Shown: in pieces, positions 46,285-58,972 of the stretch
How the letters are laid out: each line of letters begins with the position of its first letter
Numbering within the stretch: the stretch's first letter is position 1
From: Mycolicibacterium litorale
GTDB taxonomy: Bacteria; Actinomycetota; Actinomycetes; Mycobacteriales; Mycobacteriaceae
Reading direction: 5' to 3'
NCBI RefSeq assembly: GCF_010731695.1
Contig: NZ_AP022586.1
Coordinates: 620,001 to 684,000 of the forward strand
Length of the DNA: 64,000 nt
Made by a program: the position numbers and the translations under genes
The notes under the pieces: generated by a model
Database searches by the model: none
Seen by the model: the letters and a program-made list of their open reading frames with translations, nothing else
What the model was told of the DNA's origin: nothing

Positions 46285-48626
46285 AGCTGCCCGACGACTA
46301 CTACGCCAGCTTCAGCACCACCGACGACGCACTGGTACTCGCCGCCGCATCGTCGCCGGCCGAGGTGGAACTGCTCGACGAGTGGCTGGCCGCCCAACGC
46401 CGCGACAACCCGGACGTCAACGTCGAGGTGCTGCAGTTGCCCGTCGACGGTGAGCCCTCGCCGGCGGTACTGGCGCGACTCGTCGAAGAACTCGAGGCCG
46501 ACGAGGACCGCACGGTCGTGCCCGTCCGCGTGTTCTGGGTGCCCGCCGGCCTGCCCACCCGGTCGAAGGTGGTGGCGCTGATCTCGGGCCGCGACACCTA
46601 CCGCCCGCCCCAGGCGCTGCAGCGCCGCATCCTCAAACGCGACCGGACCCGTGCCCGCGTCATCGCCGGTGAACCCGCAAAGGTCTCCGAACTGCGGCAG
46701 CAGTGGCACGACCACACCGTGGCCGAGAATCCGCGTGACTTCGCGCATTTCGTGATCCGCCGCGCGGTGCTCGCCATCGAGCGCGTCGAATACCGGCTGT
46801 TGGGCCCGGAGTACAAGTCGCCCCGGCTGGTGAAGCCGGAGATCCTGGCCTCCACCAAGTTCCGTGCCGGCCTCGAGCAGATTCCCGGGGCGACGGTCGA
46901 CGAGGCCGGCAAGATGCTCGACGAACTCGCCACCGGCTGGAGCCGGGTATCGGTCGACCTCATCCCGAACCTCAGCCGGCTGATCACCCGGCGCGGGTTC
47001 GATCCCCACTTCGACTACGACCAGTCCGAGATCGCCCGGCTGCGGCGGGATCTGGAGAACCATCCCGCGGTGCTGCTGTTCTCGCACCGGTCCTACCTCG
47101 ACGGGGCGGTGGTGCCCGCGGCGATGCAGGAGAACCGGCTGCCCCCGGTGCACATGTTCGCAGGGATCAACCTGTCGTTCGGGTTCATGGGCCCGCTGCT
47201 CCGCCGTTCCGGCGTCATCTTCATCCGCCGCAACGTCGCCGGCGACCCGCTGTACAAGTACGTGCTCAAGGAGTTCGTCGGCTACGTCGTCGAGAAGCGG
47301 TTCAACCTCAGCTGGTCGATCGAGGGCACCCGGTCACGCACCGGCAAGATGCTGCCCCCCAAACTCGGCCTGCTGGCCTATGTCGCCGACGCCTACCTGG
47401 CCGGCCGCAGCGACGACATCCTGCTGCAGCCGGTGTCGATCAGCTTCGATCAGCTCCACGAGATCGCCGAATACGCCGACTACGCCCGCGGCGGCGAGAA
47501 GACGCCCGAAGGGCTGAGCTGGCTATACAACTACATCAAGGCCCAGGGCGAACGCAGCTACGGCAAGATCTACGTCCGCTTCCCCGAGGCGGTGTCGATG
47601 CGCCAGTACCTCGGCGAGCCCGGCGGGCCGTGCACCACCGACGAGGCCGCCAAGCGGCTGGCGATGCAGAAGATGGCGTTCGAGGTGGCCTGGCGCATCC
47701 TTCAGGTCACGCCGATCAACGCGACCGCGCTGGTGTCCGCGCTGCTGCTGACCACCCGCGGTGTCGCGCTCACCCTCGACCAGCTGCACCACACCCTGCA
47801 GGACGGGCTCGACTACCTGATGCGCAAGCAGATGCCGCTGACCAACAGCGCGCTGCGGTTACGCACCGCCGAAGGGGTGCTCTCGGCGGTCGACGCGCTG
47901 TCCCACGGTCACCCGGTCACGAAGGTGGACAGCGGGCGTGAGCCGGTCTGGTACATCGCCGCCGAGGACGAACACGAGGCCGCGTTCTACCGCAACACGC
48001 TCATCCACGCCTTCCTCGAGACGTCGATCGTGGAACTGGCGCTCGCGTACGCCGCTCGCGCCGAGGGCGACCCGCTGGAGGCGTTCTGGGCGCAGGCGGC
48101 CCGGCTGCGCGACCTGCTGAAGTTCGACTTCTACTTCGCCGACTCGGTGGCGTTCCGTGAGCACCTCGCCGAAGAGATGTCGTGGATCGCGGACTGGGAA
48201 TCGCAGGTCTCCGCCGGCGGTGAGCAGATTCTGACGCTGCTGCGCGCCAAACGGCCGCTGATGGCGGGCGCAATGCTGCGACCGTTCTTCGAGGCGTACG
48301 AAATCCTCGCCAGCGCCCTGCGCGACGCGCCCGCCGACATCGACGAGAAAGAGCTGACGAACCGCGCGATGGGGCTGGGACGTCAGTACGTGGCGCAGGA
48401 CCGGGTGCGCAGCAACGAATCAGTGTCGGCCCTGCTGTTCGCGACCGCTCGCCAGGTCGCCGCGGATCAGCAGTTGTTCGATCCCGGGCCCGACCTGGAG
48501 GCCCGCCGCAGGGCGTTCTGCGAGGAGCTGGGCGACATCCTGGCCGACATGGACAAGGTCGATCAGTACGCGCGCGCACAGTTCGCCGCGCGGGAGGCCG
48601 AACGCAAGCGCGCCAAGGCGGGATGA
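46281..48626 (+). CDS. plsB2: Glycerol-3-phosphate acyltransferase
   Basis: 781 residues from GTG 46281, overlapping the preceding stop (GTGA). PlsB family: catalytic [11 protein letters not shown] (Hx4D; His269, Asp274), [36 protein letters not shown] and a C-terminal helical region. It catalyses the first acylation of glycerol-3-phosphate at the membrane using acyl-CoA, products of FAS-I. Corresponds to Rv2482c. The three genes 43085-48626 thus cover G3P acylation, lysophosphatidate acylation and a WS/DGAT-like final step. Confidence 0.95.
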   Translation: MKLPDDYYASFSTTDDALVLAAASSPAEVELLDEWLAAQRRDNPDVNVEVLQLPVDGEPSPAVLARLVEELEADEDRTVVPVRVFWVPAGLPTRSKVVALISGRDTYRPPQALQRRILKRDRTRARVIAGEPAKVSELRQQWHDHTVAENPRDFAHFVIRRAVLAIERVEYRLLGPEYKSPRLVKPEILASTKFRAGLEQIPGATVDEAGKMLDELATGWSRVSVDLIPNLSRLITRRGFDPHFDYDQSEIARLRRDLENHPAVLLFSHRSYLDGAVVPAAMQENRLPPVHMFAGINLSFGFMGPLLRRSGVIFIRRNVAGDPLYKYVLKEFVGYVVEKRFNLSWSIEGTRSRTGKMLPPKLGLLAYVADAYLAGRSDDILLQPVSISFDQLHEIAEYADYARGGEKTPEGLSWLYNYIKAQGERSYGKIYVRFPEAVSMRQYLGEPGGPCTTDEAAKRLAMQKMAFEVAWRILQVTPINATALVSALLLTTRGVALTLDQLHHTLQDGLDYLMRKQMPLTNSALRLRTAEGVLSAVDALSHGHPVTKVDSGREPVWYIAAEDEHEAAFYRNTLIHAFLETSIVELALAYAARAEGDPLEAFWAQAARLRDLLKFDFYFADSVAFREHLAEEMSWIADWESQVSAGGEQILTLLRAKRPLMAGAMLRPFFEAYEILASALRDAPADIDEKELTNRAMGLGRQYVAQDRVRSNESVSALLFATARQVAADQQLFDPGPDLEARRRAFCEELGDILADMDKVDQYARAQFAAREAERKRAKAG

Positions 48627-48669
48627 ACCGTCCACCAGGGTGACGGCGCACACGCCATACCCTGGAAAC

Positions 48670-50667
48670 ATGAACACGGTCGCGGTGAAGACGCGCAGCA
48701 GCGCGGCCTGGCCGCTCCTCGTGGGGGTGGCGGTGCTGGCGGGTGCCACCGCCGCCGGCATCGGGGCCTTGTCACTCGCCGACGCGTTGACCGCGACCGG
48801 GCTGCCCAATCCCGGCCCCGTCACCACCTACGGGCTGCCGTTCATGCGCGCCGCGGGCGAGATCGCCGCGGTGACCGCCGTCGGGGCATTCCTGTTCGCC
48901 GCATTCCTCGTGCCGCCGCAACCCAGCGGTGTGCTGGACGTCGCCGGATACCGCGCGCTGCGGCTGGGCACCGCGGCCTCGGCGGTGTGGACGGTGTGCG
49001 CGGTGCTGCTCGTGCCGCTGACCGTGTCCGATGTGTCCGGGCAGCCGCTGCGCGACCACCTCAACCCGGTCGAGATCTGGTCGGTCGCCGGCCTGGTCGA
49101 CGTAGCCGGGGCATGGCGGTGGACGGCGCTGCTCGCCGCTGTCGTGACGCTGGCCGGCCTGCCGGTGCTGCGCTGGGCGTGGACCCCGCTGTTGTTCGCC
49201 GGCTCGCTGCTCACGCTGATGCCGCTGGCCCTCACCGGACATTCGTCGTCCGGCGGCGCACACGACCTGGCCACCAACAGCCTGATCATCCACCTGATCG
49301 CGGGATCGCTGTGGGCCGGCGGGCTGCTGGCCCTGCTGGTGCACGCGCTGCGCGGCGGCGAGCACGGCGCGGTCGCGGCCCGCCGGTTCTCCGCGCTGGC
49401 GCTGTGGTGCTTCGTCGCGATGGCGTTCAGCGGCGTGATCAACGCGATGGTGCGGATGTCGCCCGCCGATCTGTTCCGCACCGAGTACGGCGCCCTGGTT
49501 CTGGCCAAGGCGGTCGCGCTGTCGCTGCTCGGGGTGCTCGGCTACCTGCAGCGCCGCAAGGGCGTCGCCGGCCTCACGGCCGACCCCGACCGGCGCGGCC
49601 CGCTGGTGCGGCTGGCGCTGGCCGAAGCCGTCCTGTTCGGGCTGACGTTCGGTATCGCGGTCGGACTCGGCCGCACCCCGCCGCCGGCGCCGGGCAGTCA
49701 ACCCACCCCGGTGGAGGTCGAGATCGGCTACGACCTCGCCGGGCCGCCGACCGCGGGCCGGATCCTGTTCGACTGGCGGTTCGACCTCATCCTCGGCACC
49801 GCCGCGATCGTCTTGGCGCTGGTCTACCTCGCCGGGCTGTGGCGGCTGCGCAAGCGCGGCGACATGTGGCCCACCGGTCGCACGGTGGCGTGGCTGCTCG
49901 GGTGCGCGACGCTGCTGATCACCACCTCGTCGGGCCTGGGCCGCTACATGCCGGCGATGTTCAGCGTGCACATGGTCGCGCACATGCTGCTGTCGATGCT
50001 GGTGCCGATCCTGCTGGTCCTGGGCGCACCGGTGACGATGGCGCTGCGTGCGCTGCCCGTGGCGGGCAAGGGCCAGCCGCCGGGACCGCGGGAGTGGCTG
50101 CTGGGCGCGCTGCACTCGCGGGTGTCGCGCTTCCTCACCCATCCGATCGTCGCGCTCGTCTTGTTCGTCGCGGGGTTCTACGGGCTGTACTTCGGCGGCA
50201 TCTTCGAGGCCGGGGCGGATGACCACGCCGCACACGTCCTGATGAACATCCACTTCCTGCTCAGCGGTTACCTCTTCTACTGGGTGGTGATCGGTGTCGA
50301 TCCGACGCCGCGGCGCATCCCGCAGCTCGCCAAACTCGCGATCGTCTTCGCCTCGCTGCCGCTGCACGCGTTCTTCGGTGTGGTGCTGATGGGGATGCAG
50401 ACGGTGATCGCCGAGGGGTTCTACCGGTCGTTGCAGCTGAGCTGGCACAACGACCTGCTGGGTGATCAGAAGCTCGGCGGCAGTATCGCCTGGGCGGCGG
50501 GGGAGATCCCGCTGGTGCTGGTGCTGCTCGCACTGCTCATCCAGTGGCGGCGCAGCGATCAGCGCGACGCCAAGCGGCTCGACCGGGCCGCCGAACGCGA
50601 CCACGACGCGGACCTGGCCGCCTACAACGCGATGCTGGCGGAACTGTCCCGCCGCGAGGGCCGCTGA
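48670..50667 (+). CDS. CopD-CtaG fusion membrane protein
   Basis: 665 residues with about fifteen hydrophobic helices. The N-terminal half (~1-330) resembles the CopD copper-resistance domain (LIIHLIAGSLWAGGLLALLV, AVAARRFSALALWCFVAMAF). The C-terminal half (~360-640) matches the caa3_CtaG cytochrome oxidase assembly domain (YMPAMFSVHMVAHMLLSMLV, HVLMNIHFLLSGYLFYWVVI, SLPLHAFFGVVLMGM) with conserved His residues suited to bind copper. It probably moves copper into the periplasm or delivers it for oxidase assembly. The ATG at 48670 is the start after GGAAAC. The H37Rv homologue (Rv0102) is elsewhere, so this is a locus difference. Confidence 0.88.
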   Translation: MNTVAVKTRSSAAWPLLVGVAVLAGATAAGIGALSLADALTATGLPNPGPVTTYGLPFMRAAGEIAAVTAVGAFLFAAFLVPPQPSGVLDVAGYRALRLGTAASAVWTVCAVLLVPLTVSDVSGQPLRDHLNPVEIWSVAGLVDVAGAWRWTALLAAVVTLAGLPVLRWAWTPLLFAGSLLTLMPLALTGHSSSGGAHDLATNSLIIHLIAGSLWAGGLLALLVHALRGGEHGAVAARRFSALALWCFVAMAFSGVINAMVRMSPADLFRTEYGALVLAKAVALSLLGVLGYLQRRKGVAGLTADPDRRGPLVRLALAEAVLFGLTFGIAVGLGRTPPPAPGSQPTPVEVEIGYDLAGPPTAGRILFDWRFDLILGTAAIVLALVYLAGLWRLRKRGDMWPTGRTVAWLLGCATLLITTSSGLGRYMPAMFSVHMVAHMLLSMLVPILLVLGAPVTMALRALPVAGKGQPPGPREWLLGALHSRVSRFLTHPIVALVLFVAGFYGLYFGGIFEAGADDHAAHVLMNIHFLLSGYLFYWVVIGVDPTPRRIPQLAKLAIVFASLPLHAFFGVVLMGMQTVIAEGFYRSLQLSWHNDLLGDQKLGGSIAWAAGEIPLVLVLLALLIQWRRSDQRDAKRLDRAAERDHDADLAAYNAMLAELSRREGR

Positions 50668-50811
50668 CCGGTTGTCCCCAGCGCCCGGTTGATCCACAGC
50701 CCACCCCTGCAGCAGCGCCGCGGACCGCGGCCCGTCGGTGGCTTCACGGTGAATGGTTCTCAGCGGCGACGTCGAGATGTGCCGCATCCGAGAAGAGCGA
50801 GAGGAAACACC

Positions 50812-51264
50812 ATGTTCGAGACACCGTTCACCGTCGTCGGCACCATCGTCACCGACCCCGTCCACCGCCGGGTGGGGGAGCAGGAGATGGTGAGGTTCCG
50901 GGTGGCGAGCAATTCGCGGCGCCGTACCAGCGACGGAACATGGGAGCCGGGCAATTCGTTGTTCGTGACGGTGAACTGCTGGGGCAGGGTGGTGGCCGGC
51001 ACGAGCGCAGCCCTCGTCAAGGGCGATCCCGTCATCGTCGTCGGGCACATCCACACCAGCGAGTACGACGACCGCGACGGCAACCGGAGGTCGTCGGTCG
51101 AGGTACGCGCCACCGCTGTCGGACCCGACCTGGCGCGGTGCAACGCACGTCTCGACCGGCGGCAGCAGGCCGAGCAGCCGGCACTCGAAGCCGACCGCCC
51201 GGCGGACGGCGTCATCACCGACGATGCAGACCAGATCCCCGAGGCGCTGCCACTGACCGCTTAG
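50812..51264 (+). CDS. ssbB: Single-stranded DNA-binding protein paralogue (SsbB type)
   Basis: 150 residues from ATG 50812 behind AGAGGAAAC. OB fold: TPFTVVGTIVTDPVHRRVG, FRVASNSRRR, FVTVNCWGRVVAGTSAALVK and GDPVIVVGHIHTSEYDDRDGN. The C-terminal tail ends ADQIPEALPLTA and lacks the DDDIPF-type tip used by the main Ssb to recruit partners, so it is the second, stress-associated SSB (Rv2478c counterpart). It is placed just before ettA. Confidence 0.88.
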   Translation: MFETPFTVVGTIVTDPVHRRVGEQEMVRFRVASNSRRRTSDGTWEPGNSLFVTVNCWGRVVAGTSAALVKGDPVIVVGHIHTSEYDDRDGNRRSSVEVRATAVGPDLARCNARLDRRQQAEQPALEADRPADGVITDDADQIPEALPLTA

Positions 51265-51336
51265 CCGCATGAGGCCACGCCTAGGATGGGGCCCGCGGCA
51301 ACACCAGCACGCTTTGAGAAAGGCAACACCACGGCA

Positions 51337-53010
<1,674 letters not shown>

Positions 53011-53064
53011 TGTCGCTCGTGCACCGTCCAATGAGGGGCGGTGCGTGAGTCAGGAGTGATCCGC

Positions 53065-56000
53065 ATGACGGGAACCGGCGCCGGCGCTACGGGCGACCCT
53101 TCGACGGACACGCTCGACCAGTTGGCCAAGGCCTACGTCGAGACGTATCGCGGTCCGCAGCAGGGTGAATCGGACGCGGACAGTGCGACCACCGGTCCCA
53201 CGGACCCCGCCGACATGCTGGAATCCTCGGACCTGGTACGGGCCCACCACCGGCTCGCCCAGCACAGGCAGCCCGGAGAGACGCTCGTCGCCACCTACGG
53301 CGCCGACGAACGGGACGGCGTCGGGCCCGCCCTGCAGGTGGTGACCGACCACGCGCCGATGCTCATCGATTCGGTGACGGTGCTTCTGCACCGGCTCGGC
53401 GTCGCCTACCGGGCGATCATGAACCCGGTGCTACGGGTCCGGCGCGACGCGTCCGGTGACCTGCTCGACGCGCGGCCCGCCGCGGAAGCGGAAACCGACG
53501 GCGACGACGGTCTCGACGAGGCCTGGATCCACATCGAGCTCGCCGACACCGCAGACCGGTCAGCGGTCGAGGCGGCCACCCGGAGGCTGCCGCGCATCCT
53601 CGCCGACGCCCGCCAGGTGGCTGTGGACGGCAGCGCCATGGTGGCCCGGCTGCAGTCTCTGGCCAACGACGTCGAAGCCGACACCGAGGGCCACTTCACC
53701 GCCTCGGAGCGCAAGGACGTCGCCGCCCTGGCGCGGTGGCTCGCCGACGGCCACTTCGTGCTGGTCGGATGCCAGCGGTGCCCGGTCAACGGGGACGTGT
53801 CGTCGGTGGAATCCGACAGCCGGCTCGGCGTGCTGCGCCTGCGGGAGGACGTCCTGCCGCCGCTGACCCGCCAGGGCGAACTGCTGGCGCTGGCGCAGGC
53901 CACGATCCCCAGCTACGTGCGATACGGCGCGAACCCGTACATCGTCGTGATCCGCGAACAGGGCGCCGGCGGAGACGGCTACGACGCGGTCGAGCACCGC
54001 TTCGTCGGACTGTTCACCGTCGCCGCGATGAACGCCAACGTACTGACCATCCCGTTGATCTCACGGCGGGTCAACGAGGCGCTGGCCATCGCCCAGCGCG
54101 ATCCCAGCCACCCCGCGCAGCTGCTGCTGGACATCATCCAGACCATCCCGCGCCCGGAACTGTTCGCGCTGCAGGCCGACGAACTGCTCGCGATGGCGAT
54201 GGCGGTCATCGACCTCGGCTCACGGCGGCGCGCGCTGCTGTTCCTGCGCGCCGACAGCCTCGCGCACTTCGTGGCCTGCCTGGTGTACCTGCCGCGCGAC
54301 CGCTACACCACCGCCGTCCGCCTCGAGATGCAGGACATCCTGGTCCGCGAACTCGGCGGCGTAAGCATCGACTACTCCGCCCGTGTGAGCGAATCCCCCT
54401 GGGCCGTGGTGCATTTCACGGTTCGCCTGCCGGAGGGTTCGCGTCCGGGCGACGTCGACGTGTCCGCGGAGAACGAGGAGCGCATCCAGCGCCAGCTCAC
54501 CGAGGCCGCCCGCACCTGGGGTGACCGCCTGCTCGGCGCGGTGGCGTCCGGCGACCTCGACCAGGAGGTCGCAGAGCACTACGCCGACGCTTTCCCCGAG
54601 GACTACAAGCAGGCGGTCGCGCCGGACGAGGCGATCGGCGACATCGCGATCATCGAGTCGCTGGAAGACAATTCGGTCAAGCTGGTGTTCGCCGAGGGCG
54701 GTGAGGACCGCGTCGGCAAGCTCACCTGGTACCTCGGTGGCCGGTCGGCGTCGCTGAGCCACCTGCTGCCGATGCTGCAGTCCATGGGTGTCGTGGTGCT
54801 CGAGGAGCGGCCGTTCACCGTCACCCGGGCCGACGGGCTCGCGGTGTGGATCTACCAGTTCAAGATCCGGCCCCACCACACCATGCCGAAGACCTCGGGC
54901 GACGAGTCCGAACGCGATGCGACCGCCGCCCGGTTCGCCGAGGCGGTCACCGCGATCTGGAACGGCCGCATGGAGATCGACCGGTTCAACGAACTGGTGC
55001 TGCGGGCCGGGTTGACCTGGCCGCAGGTGATGGTGCTGCGCGCCTACGCGAAGTACCTGCGGCAGGCCGGATTTCCGTACAGCCAGTCCCACATCGAATC
55101 GGTGGTCAACGACAACCCGCACACCGCCCGCTCACTGGTCGACCTGTTCGAGGCGCTGTTCGACCCCACCGAGGGCGCCAAGGAGCGCGACGCCCAGCGC
55201 GCGGCCGCGGCCGTCGCCGCCGACATCGACGCGCTGATGAGCCTCGACACCGACCGGGTGCTGCGCGCGTTCGCCTCGATGATCCAGGCCACGTTGCGCA
55301 CCAACCACTTCGTGACACGGGCGGAGTCGGCCCGGGCGCGCGACGTGCTGTCGATCAAGCTCGACCCGGGCCTGATCGACGAACTCCCGCTGCCCAGGCC
55401 GAAATTCGAGATCTTCGTGTACTCACCCCGGGTCGAGGGTGTGCACCTGCGGTTCGGTCACGTCGCCCGCGGCGGCCTGCGCTGGTCGGATCGGCGGGAG
55501 GATTTCCGCACCGAGATTCTCGGCCTGGTCAAGGCGCAGGCGGTGAAGAACGCCGTCATCGTGCCGGTCGGCGCCAAGGGCGGATTCGTCGTCAAACAGC
55601 CGCCCGTGCCGACCGGGGACGCCGCCGCCGACCGTGACGCGCAGCGCGCCGAAGGCGTCGACTGCTACAAGCTGTTCATCAGCGGACTGCTCGACATCAC
55701 CGACAACGTCGACAAGGTCAGCGGTGAGGTCGTCTCGCCCCCTGAGGTGGTCCGCAGGGACGGAGACGACGCGTACCTGGTGGTGGCAGCCGACAAGGGC
55801 ACCGCGACCTTCTCCGACATCGCCAACGAGGTTGCGGGCAACTACGGCTTCTGGCTGGGTGACGCGTTCGCCTCCGGCGGTTCGGTCGGCTACGACCACA
55901 AGGCGATGGGCATCACCGCCAAGGGCGCGTGGGAGTCGGTCAAACGCCACTTCCGCGAGATGGGCGTGGACACCCAGCGCGAGGACTTCACCGTCGTCGG

Positions 56001-57906
56001 CATCGGCGACATGAGCGGTGACGTCTTCGGCAACGGGATGCTGCTGTCCGAGCACATCCGGCTCGTCGCCGCATTCGACCACCGGCACATCTTCCTCGAC
56101 CCCGACCCCGATGCGGCGACGTCGTTCCGGGAGCGCAAGCGGTTGTTCGAGCTGCCCCGGTCGTCGTGGGAGAACTACGACCGGTCGCTGATCAGCGAGG
56201 GGGGCGGGGTCTACAGCCGCGAGCACAAATCGATTCCGGTGAGCCCCCAGGTGCGTGCGGCGCTCGGTCTCGACGACAGCGCCGAGGAGATGACACCGCC
56301 CGCCCTGATCCGGGCGATCCTCGAGGCGCCGGTGGATCTGCTGTGGAACGGCGGCATCGGCACCTATGTCAAGTCCGAGGCCGAATCCGACGCCGACGTC
56401 GGCGACCGCGCCAACGACCCGGTCCGGGTGAACGCGAATCAGGTGCGCGCCAAGGTGATCGGGGAGGGCGGCAACCTCGGTGTCACCTCGCGCGGGCGCA
56501 TCGAATTCGACCTGTCCGGTGGCCGCATCAACACCGACGCGCTGGACAACTCCGCCGGGGTGGACTGCTCGGACCATGAGGTCAACATCAAGATCCTCAT
56601 CGACTCGCTGGTGACGGCGGGGCGCGTGGAGCTCAGTGACCGCACCGACCTGCTGCTGTCGATGACCGACGAGGTCGGCGAACTGGTGCTGTCGGACAAC
56701 CGCGACCAGAACGACCTGATGGGCACCAGCCGTGCCAACGCGGCGAGCCTGCTGCCGGTGCACGCCCGCATGATCGACGACTTCGTCAAACAGCGGGGGA
56801 TGAACCGCGAGCTCGAGGCGCTGCCGATGCCCAAGGAGATCCGTCGCCGCATCGACGCCGGAATGGGACTCACCTCACCGGAACTCGCGACGCTGATGGC
56901 CCACGTGAAACTGGCGCTCAAGGCCGACCTGCTCGGAAGTGAACTGCCCGACCAGGAGGCGTTCGCCGCACGGCTGCCGCGCTATTTCCCGTCCACCCTG
57001 CGCGACCGGTTCGCCGCCGACACCCGCTCGCACCAGCTGCGCCGGGAGATCGTCACCACCATGCTCGTCAACGACGTCGTCGACACCAGCGGGATCACCT
57101 ACGCCTACCGGATCACCGAGGACGCCGGGGTGGGCCCCGTCGACGCAGTCCGCAGCTTCGTCGCGGTCAACGCGATCTTCCGGGTCGGCGACGTGTGGCG
57201 GCAGATCCGCGCCGCGGACCTGCCGGTCTCGGTCAGCGACCGGATGACCCTGGACCTGCGCCGGCTCATCGACCGGGCGGCGCGATGGCTGCTGAACTAC
57301 CGGCCGCAGCCACTGGCCGTGGGCGCCGAGATCAACCGCTTCGCCGAGAAGGTCGCGGCGCTGACCCCGCGGATGGAGGAGTGGCTGCGCGGTGACGACG
57401 AGGCCATCGTCGCCAAGGAGGCCGGCGAGTTCTGTTCGCACGGCGCGTCGAAGGAGCTGGCGTATGCGGTGGCCACGGGCCTCTACCAGTTCAGCCTGCT
57501 CGACATCATCGACATCGCCGACATCGACGACCGGGATCCCGCCGAGGTCGCCGACACCTACTTCGCGCTGATGGACCACCTCAACACCGACAGCCTGCTG
57601 ACCGCGGTGTCCCAGCTGCCGCGCGGTGACCGCTGGCATTCGTTGGCCCGCTTGGCCGTTCGCGACGACATCTACGGATCGCTGCGGTCGCTGTGCTTCG
57701 ACGTACTGGCGGTCGGCGAACCCGACGAGAGTGGCGAGGAGAAGATCGCCGAGTGGGAGATGACCAACGGGTCGCGGGTGGAGCGGGCGCGGCGCACGCT
57801 CACCGAGATCTACGAGGACGACGAACGTGACCTGGCCACACTGTCGGTGGCGGCACGCCAGATTCGCAGCATGACACGAACAAGTGGAACGGGGTCTTCC
57901 GGGTGA
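53065..57906 (+). CDS. gdh: Large NAD-dependent glutamate dehydrogenase
   Basis: 1,613 residues of the 180-kDa class (Rv2476c), oxidising glutamate to 2-oxoglutarate with NAD. A long regulatory N-terminus (~1-700, ACT-like segments such as [20 protein letters not shown]) precedes the catalytic domain: [24 protein letters not shown] with the reactive Lys in [11 protein letters not shown], then [19 protein letters not shown] of the NAD domain, and [21 protein letters not shown] 53065 follows CAGGAG. In mycobacteria this enzyme is inhibited by unphosphorylated GarA. Its stop overlaps the thioesterase start (GTGA). Confidence 0.97.
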   Translation: MTGTGAGATGDPSTDTLDQLAKAYVETYRGPQQGESDADSATTGPTDPADMLESSDLVRAHHRLAQHRQPGETLVATYGADERDGVGPALQVVTDHAPMLIDSVTVLLHRLGVAYRAIMNPVLRVRRDASGDLLDARPAAEAETDGDDGLDEAWIHIELADTADRSAVEAATRRLPRILADARQVAVDGSAMVARLQSLANDVEADTEGHFTASERKDVAALARWLADGHFVLVGCQRCPVNGDVSSVESDSRLGVLRLREDVLPPLTRQGELLALAQATIPSYVRYGANPYIVVIREQGAGGDGYDAVEHRFVGLFTVAAMNANVLTIPLISRRVNEALAIAQRDPSHPAQLLLDIIQTIPRPELFALQADELLAMAMAVIDLGSRRRALLFLRADSLAHFVACLVYLPRDRYTTAVRLEMQDILVRELGGVSIDYSARVSESPWAVVHFTVRLPEGSRPGDVDVSAENEERIQRQLTEAARTWGDRLLGAVASGDLDQEVAEHYADAFPEDYKQAVAPDEAIGDIAIIESLEDNSVKLVFAEGGEDRVGKLTWYLGGRSASLSHLLPMLQSMGVVVLEERPFTVTRADGLAVWIYQFKIRPHHTMPKTSGDESERDATAARFAEAVTAIWNGRMEIDRFNELVLRAGLTWPQVMVLRAYAKYLRQAGFPYSQSHIESVVNDNPHTARSLVDLFEALFDPTEGAKERDAQRAAAAVAADIDALMSLDTDRVLRAFASMIQATLRTNHFVTRAESARARDVLSIKLDPGLIDELPLPRPKFEIFVYSPRVEGVHLRFGHVARGGLRWSDRREDFRTEILGLVKAQAVKNAVIVPVGAKGGFVVKQPPVPTGDAAADRDAQRAEGVDCYKLFISGLLDITDNVDKVSGEVVSPPEVVRRDGDDAYLVVAADKGTATFSDIANEVAGNYGFWLGDAFASGGSVGYDHKAMGITAKGAWESVKRHFREMGVDTQREDFTVVGIGDMSGDVFGNGMLLSEHIRLVAAFDHRHIFLDPDPDAATSFRERKRLFELPRSSWENYDRSLISEGGGVYSREHKSIPVSPQVRAALGLDDSAEEMTPPALIRAILEAPVDLLWNGGIGTYVKSEAESDADVGDRANDPVRVNANQVRAKVIGEGGNLGVTSRGRIEFDLSGGRINTDALDNSAGVDCSDHEVNIKILIDSLVTAGRVELSDRTDLLLSMTDEVGELVLSDNRDQNDLMGTSRANAASLLPVHARMIDDFVKQRGMNRELEALPMPKEIRRRIDAGMGLTSPELATLMAHVKLALKADLLGSELPDQEAFAARLPRYFPSTLRDRFAADTRSHQLRREIVTTMLVNDVVDTSGITYAYRITEDAGVGPVDAVRSFVAVNAIFRVGDVWRQIRAADLPVSVSDRMTLDLRRLIDRAARWLLNYRPQPLAVGAEINRFAEKVAALTPRMEEWLRGDDEAIVAKEAGEFCSHGASKELAYAVATGLYQFSLLDIIDIADIDDRDPAEVADTYFALMDHLNTDSLLTAVSQLPRGDRWHSLARLAVRDDIYGSLRSLCFDVLAVGEPDESGEEKIAEWEMTNGSRVERARRTLTEIYEDDERDLATLSVAARQIRSMTRTSGTGSSG

Positions 57907-58316
57907 CAGTAGGTTTTGTGGCGCCGGTGCATGTGCGGTGGTCCGACATCGACATGTACCAGCACATCAACCACGCCACGATGGTCACCATCCTCGAAGA
58001 GGCCCGAATCCCGTTCTTGCGTGAGCCTTTCGAGTCGCGGATCACCGAGATCGGCCTGCTGATCGCGGAGGTCAAGATCGCCTACAAGGGTCAGCTGCGC
58101 CTGGTCGATTCGCCGTTGCAGGTGACGATGTGGTCCAAACGCGTACGCGCGGTGGACTTCACCATCGGTTACGAGGTGCGCTCCGTCGGTGCGCCGGCGG
58201 ACGCCAAACCGTCGGTCATCGCCGAGACCCAGCTGGCCGCCGTGCACATCGACGAGCAACGGCTGGAACGACTGACGGCCGAACAGCGCGATTACCTGCA
58301 GCGCTACCTGCGATGA
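57903..58316 (+). CDS. Hot-dog acyl-CoA thioesterase (4HBT type)
   Basis: 137 residues. The catalytic region [20 protein letters not shown] is the 4-hydroxybenzoyl-CoA thioesterase signature with Asp in D-x-x-x-H-x-N (YQHINH). It is translationally coupled to gdh by a GTGA overlap and to the next gene by ATGA. Corresponds to Rv2475c. The acyl-CoA substrate is not known and the coupling to glutamate dehydrogenase is unexplained. Confidence 0.9.
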   Translation: MTVGFVAPVHVRWSDIDMYQHINHATMVTILEEARIPFLREPFESRITEIGLLIAEVKIAYKGQLRLVDSPLQVTMWSKRVRAVDFTIGYEVRSVGAPADAKPSVIAETQLAAVHIDEQRLERLTAEQRDYLQRYLR

Positions 58317-58972
58317 CCGGCCCCGAACGCGGGCTCTGGCTGGCCGACTCCGGTAACCGCGACGACCTGGCCGTGTTCGCCGAACGGGCCCTGCGTCTCG
58401 ACGACGCGGCGGTGGTGCGGTTGCGCGAGCGCGCCGGCGGCGACGTCGTCGCGTTCGTGGCAACGGGTTTCGACGTCCTGGCCAGCCGGGTGGTGCACGG
58501 CCGGGTGCGCCCCAGGGACCTCTGCGCGGGCGCGGACGCGCTCGCCGCCGGTCTGGCCGCGATGGACGGGTCGGGCTTCGTCGACACCGGCTTCCCCATG
58601 GACTCGGCCTGGCGGGGTGCGGTGCCGCCGGATGCCGGGTTCACCCACCTCGACGACGTGCCGGCCCGGGTGATGCTCGATCTGGCGTCGCGGGGCGGCG
58701 CCCTGGTACGCGAGCACAGCGGCGCCCACGGCCCCCCGTCGTCGCTGCTCGACCAGGAGGTCGTCGCGGTCAGCGCGGGCGACGACCGCGTCGGGGTCCC
58801 GATGCGGTGTGTATTCGCGCTCACCGCAATGGGTTTCCTGCCGCAGAGCAGTGCGGCGCTGACCTCCGACGACATCGTGCGGATCCGCGTCACCGCCACG
58901 TGGCTGCGGATCGACGCCCGGTTCGGTTCGGTGCTGCGCCGCCGCGGCGACCCGGCCGTCGTGTTGCGTTAG
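58313..58972 (+). CDS. Conserved hypothetical protein (Rv2474c type)
   Basis: 219 residues from ATG 58313, overlapping the thioesterase stop. No catalytic motif is evident. The protein alternates short helices and strands: WLADSGNRDDLAVFAERALR at the start, FVATGFDVLASRVVHGRVRP in the middle, and RVTATWLRIDARFGSVLRRR at the end. It is conserved next to the thioesterase in the H37Rv order, so the two may act together. Its stop overlaps the convergent aglA stop (TTAG, 58969-58972). Confidence 0.8.
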   Translation: MTGPERGLWLADSGNRDDLAVFAERALRLDDAAVVRLRERAGGDVVAFVATGFDVLASRVVHGRVRPRDLCAGADALAAGLAAMDGSGFVDTGFPMDSAWRGAVPPDAGFTHLDDVPARVMLDLASRGGALVREHSGAHGPPSSLLDQEVVAVSAGDDRVGVPMRCVFALTAMGFLPQSSAALTSDDIVRIRVTATWLRIDARFGSVLRRRGDPAVVLR

